DNA of 64,000 nt from Duganella alba (GTDB lineage: Bacteria > Pseudomonadota > Gammaproteobacteria > Burkholderiales > Burkholderiaceae_D): positions 1 to 64,000 of the forward strand of contig NZ_WKJN01000006.1 in the NCBI RefSeq assembly GCF_009674495.1. Reading direction: 5' to 3'. Shown in pieces: positions 1 through 8,805 of this stretch. The notes beneath the pieces are model-generated. The model did not search any database and was not told where the DNA came from. It was given only the letters and a program-made list of their open reading frames with translations. The position numbers were made by a program, and so were the translations under genes. Position 1 is the first letter of the stretch. Every line of letters starts with the position of its first letter.

Positions 1-1
1 G

Positions 2-466
2 GTGTTCGCGCCGCCGCTGGCGGTGCCGATGGGCGGACCGCTGGCCAACGGCAACACGCCGCTGGCGCCGCCGCCCCGGCTGGTCAACTCGCCGGCGCCG
101 GCCGGTGAAGCCAGCGTCTTCAATATGGATGGCCTGATGCGCGTGATGGGCAAGGACGCCAAGGGCCGCAGCGCCATGTTCAAGATGGTGCGCGGCGCGC
201 TCGACAGTGGCATGGAACCGGTCGACCAGGCCGCCGTGGCGCTGCAGGAAGGGCGGCTGCGCGACGCCGCCAAGCTGTTCCACGGCCTGCGCGGCGCCGT
301 CGGCGTACTGGGCGCCAAACGCCTGATCGACGCCACCATCGCCGCCGAAGACGCCATCGCCGACCAGCGCGAAGACGAGTTCGACAGCCGCTGCCAGGCC
401 GTGCGCAGCGAGCTGGAACAAACCCTGGCCATGGCCCGCGCCTGGCTGGACCGCCAGCAGTCCTGA
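2..466 (+). CDS. C-terminal part of a hybrid sensor kinase or phosphotransfer protein with an Hpt domain (5' truncated by window)
   Basis: The reading frame is open from the first bases of the window, so this is the end of a longer gene and its true start lies upstream. The first ~35 residues are a proline/alanine-rich linker. Residues ~40-150 form a helical histidine-phosphotransfer domain with the hallmark His-x-Leu-Arg-Gly motif (sequence FHGLRGAVGVLG near residue 94). Hpt domains accept phosphate from receiver domains and pass it to a response regulator, usually at the C-terminus of hybrid histidine kinases such as BarA or EvgS types. Nothing upstream is visible, so whether the kinase and receiver parts are in the same polypeptide is an inference from the family. 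Confidence 0.75.
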   Translation: MFAPPLAVPMGGPLANGNTPLAPPPRLVNSPAPAGEASVFNMDGLMRVMGKDAKGRSAMFKMVRGALDSGMEPVDQAAVALQEGRLRDAAKLFHGLRGAVGVLGAKRLIDATIAAEDAIADQREDEFDSRCQAVRSELEQTLAMARAWLDRQQS

Positions 467-486
467 ATCCCCGCGAAAGTCCGCCA

Positions 487-523
487 CCATGCCCCGGGCT
501 CCATGCCCGGCCGCATGGTGTTT
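487..523 (+). terminator. Candidate hairpin terminator after the Hpt gene
   Basis: Nested inverted repeat: CCATGC (487-492) pairs with GCATGG (513-518), and CCGGGC (494-499) pairs with GCCCGG (505-510) around a 5-nt loop. The T tract after it is short and broken (TGTTT), so termination strength is uncertain. Confidence 0.4.
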
Positions 524-585
524 AGGCGTTTACGCAACAGTTTTGCACCAGTTTTCACGCTGCGCAGCACTTCTATAAATCATAT

Positions 586-600
586 TGATAATAATTCGCA
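586..600 (+). promoter_or_regulatory. Candidate Fur box upstream of the TonB-dependent receptor
   Basis: TGATAATAATTCGCA matches the 7-1-7 Fur consensus TGATAATNATTATCA in 13 of 15 positions (the central base is free), including the complete left half. It lies in an AT-rich stretch about 127 bp before the receptor start. The location fits iron repression of a siderophore receptor. Assignment is by consensus only. Confidence 0.55.
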
Positions 601-726
601 TTTACGTTTCAGAATTTTATTGTTACAATATTTCCCACTAAATTTACTCTCGACCGGCAAGCCAGACGCAGCATGAACACAGTTTCAGTGCGCAGCCAGC
701 CCTCTCTTTTTTAACGAAAGAAGCAC

Positions 727-3048
727 ATGGCAATGATCAAAAGTCGCAAACATGCGCAAACGCGCTTTAACCAACACATGAGCGCAGCGCTGGCTGCGAT
801 GCTGCTGCCGGTGGCGGCCCAGGCTGCCGACGCCGTGCCGACCGAGGCGGACGCCCAGGCCAAGCCTCAGACCATGCAGGAAGTGCAAGTCAACGGTTCG
901 CGGGAAAATGATTTCAAAGCCGAACGTGCTGCGTCGGCCAAATACACGGAAAAACTGGTCGACACCGCCCAGACCCTGACCGTCATCAAGAAAGAGCTGA
1001 TCGAACAGCAAGGCGCCACCACGCTGACCGAAGCGTTGCGCAACACCCCGGGCGTCGGCGCCTTCTTCCTCGGCGAAAACGGTTCGACCAACACCGGCGA
1101 CGCCATCTACATGCGCGGCTTCGACGCCTCGGGCAGCATCTACGTCGACGGCGTGCGCGACGTCGGCTCGGTGGCCCGCGACACCTTCAACATCGAACAG
1201 ATCGATGTACTGAAAGGCCCGGCCGGCACCGACAACGGCCGCAGCTCGCCAACCGGCTCGATCAACCTGGTCACCAAGCAGCCACAACTGGAAAATGCCT
1301 ACCAGGCGTCCGTCACCGGCGGCAGCGGCAAACAGAAACGCGGCACCGCCGACATCAACACCGTGATCGATGCCGACAGCGGCACCGCCTTCCGCCTGAA
1401 CGTGCTGGACCAGGACAGCGGCAATCCGGCGCGCGACGTGGTCAAGAACAAGCGCTGGGCCATCGCGCCATCGCTGGCTTACGGCCTGAACAGCCCGACC
1501 CGCGTCTACCTGGACCTGCTGCACGTCAAGCAGAACAACATTCCCGACGGCGGCGTGCTGACCATCGGCCTGCCTGGCTACACCTCGCCGGACACCACCC
1601 GTCCGTTCCTGACCAACGCCCGTCCGGTCGATCCGAAGAACTTCTACGGTTCCACCCTGGACCACGACGATGTCAAAGCCGACATGGTCACGCTGAAAAT
1701 CGAACACGACTTCGCCGGCGGCGCCAAGCTGGTCAACACCAGCCGCTACGGCAAGACCACCGAGAACTATCTGCTGACCTCGTTCATGGCGACCGCCGCC
1801 AACCTGGTGACGCCAAACGTCAACGATCCATCGACCTGGACCATGAAGCGCACCAACCTGACCTTCAAGGATCAGGTCAACGAAATCGTCGCCAACCAGA
1901 CCACGCTGACCGCCGACATCACCAGCGGCGCCGTCAAGCACACGCTGGTCGGCGGCATCGAGTTCACCAACGAGAAGCAGACCAACTACACCTGGGCGGC
2001 CACCGGCGGCACCGCGCTGCCACCGACCAGCATCTACAATCCGAACCCGAACGCCGCGGTCAACGTGACCTACGCCCGCAATGGCGCCACCGGCAACGGC
2101 AGCACCAATACCGAGAGCATCTACCTGTTTGACACCGCCAAGATCGGCGACAAGTGGATCATCAACGGCGGCGTGCGCGTCGACCATTACAACACCACCT
2201 ACAACGCGGTCACCGTGCAGGCTGCGGTCACCGCGCCGGCGCCGCAGGTGATCCCGGTCGGCACGCTGCTGGGCAGCTCGATCGAGAGCGGCGACACGCT
2301 GGTCAACGGCAAACTGTCGGTGGCCTACAAGCCGACCGCCGACAGCAGCGTCTACGGCCTGGTCGCCAGTTCGAAATCGCCTCCTGGCGGCACCACCTTC
2401 ACCCTGAGCAGCGCCGCCAACAGCGCCGCCAACCCGAACTACGATCCGCAAACCACCACCAACTATGAAGTGGGCACCAAGTGGGATCTGCTGCAGCAGA
2501 AACTGTCGTTCACCGCTGCCGCCTTCCGCACCGAAGTGAAAAACGAGATCGAAGTCGACCCGACCAATCCGGCCGTGTACTACCAGAACGGCAAGAAACG
2601 CGTGCAGGGTATCGAGCTGGGCGTGACCGGCGAGATCCTGCCGAAATGGCTGGTCAGCGCCGGCTACACCCACCAGTCGACCAGCGTCGAATCGGGCAAG
2701 GTGGTGACCGCCAACGGCGAAAACCAGCTGAGCTACACGCCCAAGCAGGCGTTCACGCTGTGGACCTCGTACACGCTGCCGTTCGGCCTGCAACTGGGCG
2801 GCGGCGCCCGCTTCAGCGACAAGCTGCTGCGCGGCACCGACGGCGCCATCGGCACCCCGGCCTATGCCGATTCGTACTGGGTGTTCGACGCCATGGCGGC
2901 CTACCCGATCAACAAGAACATCGACCTGCGCCTGAACGTCTACAACCTGGGCGACAAGGACTATGTGCAGGCGATCAACAAGTCGGGCTACCGCTACACC
3001 CCGGGCGCACCGCGCTCGGCCAGCCTGACCGCCAACTTCAAGTTCTAA
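727..3048 (+). CDS. fiu: TonB-dependent catecholate siderophore receptor, Fiu/PiuA-like
   Basis: 773-residue outer-membrane receptor for energised uptake of ferric siderophores. It has a signal peptide ending near AAQAADA (residue ~36) and a plug domain (residues ~65-190) with the sequence IYVDGVRDVGSVARDTFNIEQIDVLKGPAG broken here as IYVDGVRDVG and IEQIDVLKGP. A ~22-strand barrel follows, ending in the aromatic C-terminus NFKF typical of outer-membrane proteins. The plug resembles E. coli Fiu (VDG-RD, DMFNTEQVEV-KGPAG type). The immediate downstream gene is a PiuC/YbiX-type hydroxylase, the usual partner of Fiu/PiuA receptors. A Fur-like box lies upstream. Substrate class (mono- or dihydroxybenzoyl catecholates) is inferred from these resemblances. 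Confidence 0.88.
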   Translation: MAMIKSRKHAQTRFNQHMSAALAAMLLPVAAQAADAVPTEADAQAKPQTMQEVQVNGSRENDFKAERAASAKYTEKLVDTAQTLTVIKKELIEQQGATTLTEALRNTPGVGAFFLGENGSTNTGDAIYMRGFDASGSIYVDGVRDVGSVARDTFNIEQIDVLKGPAGTDNGRSSPTGSINLVTKQPQLENAYQASVTGGSGKQKRGTADINTVIDADSGTAFRLNVLDQDSGNPARDVVKNKRWAIAPSLAYGLNSPTRVYLDLLHVKQNNIPDGGVLTIGLPGYTSPDTTRPFLTNARPVDPKNFYGSTLDHDDVKADMVTLKIEHDFAGGAKLVNTSRYGKTTENYLLTSFMATAANLVTPNVNDPSTWTMKRTNLTFKDQVNEIVANQTTLTADITSGAVKHTLVGGIEFTNEKQTNYTWAATGGTALPPTSIYNPNPNAAVNVTYARNGATGNGSTNTESIYLFDTAKIGDKWIINGGVRVDHYNTTYNAVTVQAAVTAPAPQVIPVGTLLGSSIESGDTLVNGKLSVAYKPTADSSVYGLVASSKSPPGGTTFTLSSAANSAANPNYDPQTTTNYEVGTKWDLLQQKLSFTAAAFRTEVKNEIEVDPTNPAVYYQNGKKRVQGIELGVTGEILPKWLVSAGYTHQSTSVESGKVVTANGENQLSYTPKQAFTLWTSYTLPFGLQLGGGARFSDKLLRGTDGAIGTPAYADSYWVFDAMAAYPINKNIDLRLNVYNLGDKDYVQAINKSGYRYTPGAPRSASLTANFKF

Positions 3049-3074
3049 GCAACGGTCCCCGATTCCGTTGCCGA

Positions 3075-3106
3075 CCCCGCCGTTATGCGTAACGGCGGGG
3101 TTTTTT
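3075..3106 (+). terminator. Rho-independent terminator between receptor and hydroxylase
   Basis: Perfect 11-bp stem: CCCCGCCGTTA (3075-3085) pairs with TAACGGCGGGG (3090-3100), with loop TGCG, followed by TTTTTT (3101-3106). It sits 26 bp after the receptor stop and before the next gene on the same strand, so read-through into the hydroxylase may be partial. Confidence 0.9.
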
Positions 3107-3125
3107 GCTTTAGAGGAGTTTCATC

Positions 3126-3806
3126 ATGATGCTGCACATTCCCGGCGTGCTGACGGCGCAGCAGGTGGCCGAGATGCGCCGCCGGCTCGATGCCTCGCAG
3201 TGGATCGACGGCCGCGCCACGGTTGGCGAGCAGGGCGCCAAGGTCAAGCAGAATCGCCAGTTGCCGGAAACCGCGCCGCTGGCGCTGGAACTGGGCCAGA
3301 CCATCCTGGCGGCGCTGAACAATCATCCGCTGTACTTCTCGGCGGTGCTGCCGCTGCGCACCATTCCGCCGCTGTTCAACAGCTACGCCGGCGGCGAGCA
3401 CTACGGCGCGCACGTGGATGGCGCGATGCGCCGCATGGCCGCCAGCGGCGACTGGGTGCGCACCGACGTCTCGACCACGGTGTTCCTGTGCGATCCGGAA
3501 GAGTACGACGGCGGTGAGCTGATCGTCACCGATGCCTATGGCGAACATGAGGTGAAACTGCCGGCCGGCGATGCCATCGTCTATCCGTCGACCAGCATCC
3601 ACCGGGTGCAGCCGGTGACGCGCGGCGCCCGCGTCTGCTCGTTCTTCTGGACCCAGAGCATGGTGCGCGACGACATGCGCCGCAGCCTGCTGCTGGAGCT
3701 GGACCAGAACATCCAGAGCCTGCGCGCGCGCCTGGGCGACTGCCCGGAACTGGTCGGCCTCACCGGCCACTACCACAACCTGCTGCGCCAGTGGAGCGAG
3801 GTCTAG
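3126..3806 (+). CDS. piuC: PiuC/YbiX-type Fe(II)/2-oxoglutarate-dependent PKHD hydroxylase
   Basis: 226-residue cytosolic dioxygenase of the PKHD-type hydroxylase family that accompanies Fiu/PiuA receptors. The iron-binding facial triad is visible as H-x-D in [10 protein letters not shown] (residues ~96-101) and the distal His in [13 protein letters not shown] (residue ~158). The Arg of RGAR fits the 2-oxoglutarate carboxylate contact. The start follows a good ribosome site (GAGGAG at 3113-3118). Length matches the family (~225). Its exact substrate is not established; the family is linked to iron starvation and siderophore handling. Confidence 0.9.
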   Translation: MMLHIPGVLTAQQVAEMRRRLDASQWIDGRATVGEQGAKVKQNRQLPETAPLALELGQTILAALNNHPLYFSAVLPLRTIPPLFNSYAGGEHYGAHVDGAMRRMAASGDWVRTDVSTTVFLCDPEEYDGGELIVTDAYGEHEVKLPAGDAIVYPSTSIHRVQPVTRGARVCSFFWTQSMVRDDMRRSLLLELDQNIQSLRARLGDCPELVGLTGHYHNLLRQWSEV

Positions 3807-3821
3807 GCGGCGATTGAACCG

Positions 3822-4790
3822 TTACGCCAGCGCCTTCAGCTGGCCCTTGAACACCCCTGCCAGGGTCTGCGCCAGGAAGATCAGGATGGTCAGGCTGGCA
3901 ATCGCCAGCACCACCAGCGCGATGCCGTCGGTGACCGGACTGCTGGCCTGGCCGGCATAACGGATCGCCGCACCGGCCGAGGCGGCCAGGGGGAAGCTGG
4001 CCGCCCACCACGACACGCGGAACGGCGAGCAGTGCGGCAGGTGACGCAGGCGGCCCAGCAGCACCGCCAGCACGAACACCATCAGCATGTACAGGATTTG
4101 CGCGAACAGATCGATGCCGCCGGTGGTGGTGACATAGGCGGTGAAGCCGACCGCGAACGGCGCCACCATGACCAGCAGCGAGGGCTGCATCGGCGGCGCC
4201 AGCGGCTCCTCGAGCACCAGCCGCTGGAAGATCAGCGTGAACAGCGGCACCGCGAAGAACAGGCCCACCGCCAGTCCGAACACCATCACGCCGTGCAGGC
4301 CGTCCCATTGCAGCAGTGGCACCGCCAGCGGCACGTCCAGCATGCCGACCACCGGCACGATCCAGGCTGGCGCCACTTGCGGCGCGGCCAGCCGCACCGT
4401 CATCCAACGCATGACGATGGTCCAGGCCAGCGCCGTCATGCCGATCGCGCCCAGCAGCCAAGACAGCCGCGCCAGCGCCAGGCTGTAGTCGACCAGCACG
4501 AATGGCAGCAATAGCAGACTGATCATCGGTGTGCCGAACAGGTTGGAAGCGATCGGATGATTGAACTCGGCGCGCACCGTTTCCCAGCCGGACCAGGCCT
4601 TGATGCCATAGGCGATCACCAGCGCCACGAACGCCGCCACGGCCGCCAGGCCAATCGCCTGGCTGATCCACAGCGGCGCGCCAAAGTGCTGGTGCGCCAG
4701 CTTCCAGGCCACCGACAGGCCGCTCAGGCCCATGACGCCGCCAAAAATACCAACCGGCAGGTAAGAGAGTGTGGTGGATTCGTTTTGCAT
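3822..4790 (-). CDS. SLAC1/TehA-family (TDT) transporter or anion channel
   Basis: 322-residue integral membrane protein with about ten hydrophobic helices spread along its length. The pattern and length match the tellurite-resistance/dicarboxylate transporter (TDT) family that includes TehA and plant SLAC1 anion channels. The ATG at 4790 was chosen; an in-frame TTG at 4799 is the alternative, and neither has a strong ribosome site. It is convergent with the hydroxylase gene (15-bp gap). The substrate cannot be read from sequence. Confidence 0.75.
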   Translation of the reverse strand: MQNESTTLSYLPVGIFGGVMGLSGLSVAWKLAHQHFGAPLWISQAIGLAAVAAFVALVIAYGIKAWSGWETVRAEFNHPIASNLFGTPMISLLLLPFVLVDYSLALARLSWLLGAIGMTALAWTIVMRWMTVRLAAPQVAPAWIVPVVGMLDVPLAVPLLQWDGLHGVMVFGLAVGLFFAVPLFTLIFQRLVLEEPLAPPMQPSLLVMVAPFAVGFTAYVTTTGGIDLFAQILYMLMVFVLAVLLGRLRHLPHCSPFRVSWWAASFPLAASAGAAIRYAGQASSPVTDGIALVVLAIASLTILIFLAQTLAGVFKGQLKALA

Positions 4791-4940
4791 GATGGTCAAC
4801 CGGTAAAAGAATGGCTGCCATTGTCCGGCCGCCCGCCAGCGCTGACGATGCTCCGTAGGGTAGAGTTTTTGCTCTCCCGTCTCAATCGCTGCTCGCGGCG
4901 GTAGTTCCGATAACGCTTGCGCAGCGCATCCAGCCGACTA

Positions 4941-4953
4941 TATACTTCGTATA
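4941..4953 (+). promoter_or_regulatory. Small palindrome upstream of the ParD-like/map pair
   Basis: TATAC-TTC-GTATA is a perfect 5-bp inverted repeat 22 bp before the ParD-like start. Ribbon-helix-helix proteins of this kind commonly bind such short palindromes near their own promoter, so it is a candidate autoregulatory operator. It could also simply be AT-rich promoter DNA. Confidence 0.35.
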
Positions 4954-4975
4954 CGTTTCATATATGGAGATACGG

Positions 4976-5188
4976 ATGGGCATTGTCAACATCGACGACG
5001 AGCTGCACGACCAGCTGCGCAAGGCCAGCGCGGTGGGCTGCCGCTCGATCAACGCGCAGGCGGCGTTCTGGATCAAGATCGGCATGCTGTGCGAAATGAA
5101 TCCGACGCAGAGTTTCAACGACATCCTCGGGCGCGAGCTGCGCGCCGCCGGCGTCGATGCGCAAACGCTGAGGACGGTGCCGGTATGA
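4976..5188 (+). CDS. ParD-like small protein coupled to methionine aminopeptidase
   Basis: 70-residue protein (MGIVNIDDELHDQLRKASAV...) with the short strand plus two helices of a ribbon-helix-helix fold, matching the ParD-like family. The ATG at 4976 is preferred because GGAGA (4966-4970) lies at normal spacing before it; ATG 4964 is in frame but has no ribosome site. The stop overlaps the start of the aminopeptidase gene (ATGA, 5185-5188), so the two are translationally coupled. There is no ParE-like toxin next to it, so a toxin-antitoxin role is not supported by context; a regulatory role on map is an inference. Confidence 0.75.
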   Translation: MGIVNIDDELHDQLRKASAVGCRSINAQAAFWIKIGMLCEMNPTQSFNDILGRELRAAGVDAQTLRTVPV

Positions 5189-5949
5189 CCAAGCGGCCGG
5201 AGGAACTGGCGCTGATGGCGGAAGCGGGCCGGCTGCTGGCCAGCGTCTTCGGCCGGCTCGACCAGCTGCAGCTGATCGGCATGTCGACCATGCAGGTCAA
5301 CGACCTGGTCGACCGCTTCATCGTCAACGACCTGCAATCGCGCCCGGCCAGCAAGGGCCAGTACGGCTACGCCTATGCGCTGAATGCGTCGCGCAACAGC
5401 GTGGTGTGCCACGGCGTGCCGTCGGCGGACGAGATCCTGCGGGACGGCGATATCGTAAATTTCGACATCACGCTGGAAAAGAACGGCTACCTCGCCGACT
5501 CCAGCAAGACCTATCTGGTCGGCGCCGTGTCGGCCGAGGCGCGGCGGCTGGTGGCGGTGACGTATGAAGCCTTATGGAAGGGCATCCAGGCGGTGCGGCC
5601 CGGCGCCCAGCTCGGCGACATCGGCTATGCGATCCAGCGCCACGCGCAGCGCCACGGCTATTCGGTGGTGCGGGAATACTGCGGCCACGGCATCGGCCGC
5701 GAGATGCACGAGGCGCCGCAGGTGCTGCACTGGGGCCGGCCGAAAACCGGCCTGATCCTGCGCGAAGGCATGGTGTTCACCATCGAGCCGATGCTCAACC
5801 AGGGCGAGCGCAAGGTGCATACGGAAGAAGACGGCTGGACCGTGGTCACTTCGGACGGCCAGTTGTCGGCCCAGTTCGAACACACGGTGGCGGTCACCCG
5901 CAACGGCGTGCAGGTGCTGACCCTGCGGCCCGACGAGACAGTCGCTTAA
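5185..5949 (+). CDS. map: Type I methionine aminopeptidase
   Basis: 254-residue cytosolic metalloprotease that removes the initiator methionine from nascent proteins. The pita-bread fold ligands are visible: the first Asp region [21 protein letters not shown] (metal-binding D in FDIT and the second in ADSS), His in [11 protein letters not shown], and the Glu residues in FTIEPM and QFEHTVAV. The start at 5185 overlaps the stop of the ParD-like gene. It ends in a 4-bp overlap with the convergent FKBP gene. Many genomes keep a map copy beside rpsB; this one sits outside that context and is probably a second copy. Confidence 0.92.
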   Translation: MTKRPEELALMAEAGRLLASVFGRLDQLQLIGMSTMQVNDLVDRFIVNDLQSRPASKGQYGYAYALNASRNSVVCHGVPSADEILRDGDIVNFDITLEKNGYLADSSKTYLVGAVSAEARRLVAVTYEALWKGIQAVRPGAQLGDIGYAIQRHAQRHGYSVVREYCGHGIGREMHEAPQVLHWGRPKTGLILREGMVFTIEPMLNQGERKVHTEEDGWTVVTSDGQLSAQFEHTVAVTRNGVQVLTLRPDETVA

Positions 5950-6413
5950 CGGACGTCGAGCAGCTCGACGTCGAAGATCAGCGTGGCGTTCGGCGGAATC
6001 GGACCGGCGCCGCCTTCGCCGTAGCCCAGGCTGGCCGGCACGATCAGCGTGCGCTTGCCGCCCACCTTCATGCCCTGCACGCCATCGTCCCAGCCCTTGA
6101 TGACCTGGCCGGCGCCCAGCGCAAAGCTGAACGGCTCGCGGCCGATCGAGGAGTCGAACTGCGCGCCATGCTGCGACGGCGCGGCCGGCTGGTACAGCCA
6201 GCCCGTGTAATTGACCACGGCCGTGGTGCCGGCCACCGCTTCCTTGCCGGCGCCGACCACGGTATCGATCTTCTGGAACGCCACCGCCGGCGCATCCGCC
6301 GCCGGTGCGGACGCTTGCGGCGCCGACGCCTGCGGCGCCTTGGCGCGGTCGCAGCCGGCCAGGGCCAGCGTGAGGGTCAATCCGAGGGCGCAGGAGGAGA
6401 GCAGCTTGTTCAT
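5946..6413 (-). CDS. FKBP-type peptidyl-prolyl cis-trans isomerase, lipoprotein
   Basis: 155 residues. It starts at [21 protein letters not shown], whose LAGC lipobox marks a lipoprotein signal (acylated Cys at residue 21), then an Ala/Pro-rich linker, then one FKBP domain (residues ~48-155). FKBP hallmarks seen: [48 protein letters not shown]-type segment ([12 protein letters not shown]) and LIFDVELL. It catalyses proline isomerisation during folding in the envelope. An upstream in-frame ATG at 6458 would place 15 polar residues before the signal peptide and is rejected. Confidence 0.9.
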   Translation of the reverse strand: MNKLLSSCALGLTLTLALAGCDRAKAPQASAPQASAPAADAPAVAFQKIDTVVGAGKEAVAGTTAVVNYTGWLYQPAAPSQHGAQFDSSIGREPFSFALGAGQVIKGWDDGVQGMKVGGKRTLIVPASLGYGEGGAGPIPPNATLIFDVELLDVR

Positions 6414-6564
6414 GTGTTCTTTCGTGTTGGTTGTTGGTACGGGATGCCGCCGCAGCATACACCACGCGGCCCAAACATGATGGCCGAAAGCGAGGGTTTC
6501 TTGTCTCTTTCATCCGGTAAGCCGATCCTATAATGGATCAACAAGCAACGGATCGGGCGCACTC

Positions 6565-7428
6565 ATGACAAGCAAGACACTACCACCGCGCCGCAAGGTT
6601 CTGATCCAGACCACTATTCCCACCACCGGCAACGATTGGGCGATTGCCCGCTTCAGCCGCCTTACCGGCTTGCTGGCGGCCAGCTTCGAGGTGCTGGCGC
6701 GCGACCGCGATCCCGGCGACGGTCCGGACAGCCTGCTGGCGCGCCTGGACAGCAGCGATATCGACGTGCTGTGGCTGATGGCGGTGGACACCGGCGCCGG
6801 CCTGCACGCCGAGGAATGCCAGGCCATCGAACGCTTCCGTCGGCGCGGCGGCGGCCTGCTGGCGGCGCGCGACCACATGGACCTCGGTTCCTCCCTCTGC
6901 GGCCTGCCCGGCATCGGCGCGGCGCATCACTTCCATACCCGCAACCAGGAAAGCGACCGCCGCCGCCACGTCAACGACGACCTCGGCACGCCCTACATCC
7001 AGTGGCCCAACTACCATTCCGGCCGCAACGGCGACTACCAGCAGCTGACGGTCAGCGGCGCGCTGCACCCGGTGCTGGCCGATCCCGACTCGGCCACCGG
7101 CGCGCTGCGCTTTTTCCCGGCGCACCCGCACGAAGGCGCGGTCAGCGCGCCGCCCGGCGAGCCGGCGCGCGTGATCGCCTGCGGCCAGAGCCAGGCCAGC
7201 ACGGCGCGCTTCAACCTGATCGTCGCGTTCGAACGCAGCGCGGCGCGCGGCCGGGCCCTGGCGCACAGCTCCTTCCATCACTTTGCCGACTACAACTGGG
7301 ACACCGCCAGCGGCTGTCCCGGCTTCGTCAGCGAGGCGCCGGGCGACGGCATGAGCACCAACCCGGCGGCGCTGCGCGACATCGAGCGCTATGCCGTCAA
7401 CGCCACGCGCTGGCTGGCCGGCGACTGA
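6565..7428 (+). CDS. Conserved hypothetical protein with a glutamine-amidotransferase/ThuA-like look
   Basis: 287 residues, no signal peptide or membrane segment. The N-terminus (KVLIQTTIPTTGNDWAIARFS) and the central IDVLWLMAVDTG and RRRGGGLLAARDHMDLGSS segments look like alternating strands and helices of a Rossmann/flavodoxin-like fold as in ThuA or class-I amidotransferase-like proteins. A His-rich stretch (HHFHTRNQESDRRRHVNDD, SFHHFADYNWD) could bind metal. I do not recognise the precise family. It is followed 37 bp later by another uncharacterised gene on the same strand. Confidence 0.6.
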   Translation: MTSKTLPPRRKVLIQTTIPTTGNDWAIARFSRLTGLLAASFEVLARDRDPGDGPDSLLARLDSSDIDVLWLMAVDTGAGLHAEECQAIERFRRRGGGLLAARDHMDLGSSLCGLPGIGAAHHFHTRNQESDRRRHVNDDLGTPYIQWPNYHSGRNGDYQQLTVSGALHPVLADPDSATGALRFFPAHPHEGAVSAPPGEPARVIACGQSQASTARFNLIVAFERSAARGRALAHSSFHHFADYNWDTASGCPGFVSEAPGDGMSTNPAALRDIERYAVNATRWLAGD

Positions 7429-7465
7429 GCACCTTTTTTTCAACCTGAGCGAGAGCCACAACATC

Positions 7466-8185
7466 ATGAACAACCTGCTAAACCACGCCATCCAAGCACA
7501 TGGCGGTCTCGACCGCTGGAATGCGTTCAGCACTTTGTCCGCGCACCTGTCGCAAGGCGGCGTGATCTGGCCGCTCAAGGGCAAGGGCGGCATGCTCGAC
7601 GAGGTCGACATCCGCATCCAGCTGCACCAGCCGTGGACCTCGCACAGCCCGTTCGGCGCGCCGGAGCGCCGCACCGCAGTGACGCCGCAGCAGGTCCGCA
7701 TCGAAACCGCCGCCGGCGCGCCGATCGAAGAAACGCTGGCGCCGCGCGCCTCGTTTGACGGCCACCAGCTCGATACGCCGTGGAGCGACCTGCAACTGGC
7801 GTACTTTGTCGGCTACGCGATCTGGAACTATTTCACCATGCCGTTCACGCTGGCGCGTCCGGGCTTTGCCGTGACCGAGCTGGCGCCGTGGCAGGAGAAC
7901 GGCCAGGTATGGCAACGCCTGCAGGTCACCTTCCCGGCCGACGTGGCCACCCACAGCCCGGTGCAGACCTTCTACTTCTCGGCCGACGGCCTGCTGCGCC
8001 GCCACGACTACGAAGTGGCCATCAGCGGCGGCGCGCCGGCCGTGCATTACCTGTCGGAGCATGTGACGGTACAGGGCATCACGCTGCCGACCAAACACCT
8101 GATTTACGTGCGCGACGCCGACGGCGGACATCAGCCTGAACCTCTGGTGGTATCGATCCATGCCAGCGCCATTCGATTCGCCTGA
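7466..8185 (+). CDS. Conserved hypothetical protein
   Basis: 239 residues starting at MNNLLNHAIQAHGGLDRWNAF; the 'AHGG-RW' opening is common in small proteins of the LolA-like/outer-membrane-sorting type. Yet there is no export signal, and the rest is strand-rich (for example VWQRLQVTFPADV, QTFYFSADGLLRRHDYEV, VHYLSEH). The start follows GAGCGAGAG. The 3' end overlaps the next gene by 26 bp, so it probably shares a transcript with the LuxR-type regulator. No function is assigned. Confidence 0.6.
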   Translation: MNNLLNHAIQAHGGLDRWNAFSTLSAHLSQGGVIWPLKGKGGMLDEVDIRIQLHQPWTSHSPFGAPERRTAVTPQQVRIETAAGAPIEETLAPRASFDGHQLDTPWSDLQLAYFVGYAIWNYFTMPFTLARPGFAVTELAPWQENGQVWQRLQVTFPADVATHSPVQTFYFSADGLLRRHDYEVAISGGAPAVHYLSEHVTVQGITLPTKHLIYVRDADGGHQPEPLVVSIHASAIRFA

Positions 8186-8759
8186 GGCGGCCGCGGCAGC
8201 CACCGTGGCGGTGCACGTGCGCCACGGCGAGTCGATCGTCAACGCCGGCCTGAGCGCGCTGCTGGCGTCCTGCCCGCAGCTGCGCCTGACGGCGGCGGCG
8301 GACGACGCCGACGTCATCGTCACCGACTACGCCGACGCCCTGGCGCGGCTCGCGCACGTCGCGCCGAACGCTATCCCGCTGATGATCGTCAGCCAGCGCG
8401 AACGCGAATGGGACATCCGCACCGCGATCTCGGCCGGCGTGCACGGCTACCTGCCGCAGCGCTGCGCGGCCGGCGAACTGCTGACGGCGGTACAGGCGCT
8501 GGGCCATGGCCGGCGCTACTTCAATCCGGAACTGCTGGAGCGGGCCATGCAGCACATGGCCAGCGACAGCCTGACCTTGCGCGAAAGCCAGGTGCTGGAA
8601 TTGCTGGCCATGGGCTGCTGCAACAAGCGCATCGCCAGCAAGCTCGACATCGGCGTCGGCACCGTGAAGACGCACATCAAGTCGCTGTTCAACAAACTCG
8701 GCGCTACCGCCAGGACCCATGCGGTCGTGCTGGCCACCCAGCGCGGCATGGTATCCTGA
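8160..8759 (+). CDS. NarL/LuxR-type response regulator with an atypical receiver domain
   Basis: 199 residues. Residues ~15-125 form a receiver-like domain and residues ~135-195 a LuxR-type helix-turn-helix (TLRESQVLELLAMGCCNKRIASKLDIGVGTVKTHIKSLFNKLG). The likely phosphoacceptor Asp is in VIVTDYAD. The acidic pair normally found at the start of strand 1 is missing (VAVHVRHGE), and the conserved Lys after strand 5 is replaced (GYLPQ). Phosphorylation may therefore be weak or absent. The start lies inside the end of the preceding gene. No kinase gene is adjacent. Confidence 0.85.
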   Translation: MPAPFDSPEAAAAATVAVHVRHGESIVNAGLSALLASCPQLRLTAAADDADVIVTDYADALARLAHVAPNAIPLMIVSQREREWDIRTAISAGVHGYLPQRCAAGELLTAVQALGHGRRYFNPELLERAMQHMASDSLTLRESQVLELLAMGCCNKRIASKLDIGVGTVKTHIKSLFNKLGATARTHAVVLATQRGMVS

Positions 8760-8805
8760 ACCGGCGCCAGTCCTTCATCATCTTCTTTTTCCAGCCGGGG
8801 CAGCC

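Noticed and set aside
685-2793. 702-codon open frame on the minus strand opposite the siderophore receptor
   Set aside because: It is a high-GC shadow of the receptor gene: Gly/Arg/Val-rich low-complexity translation, no domain, no ribosome site.
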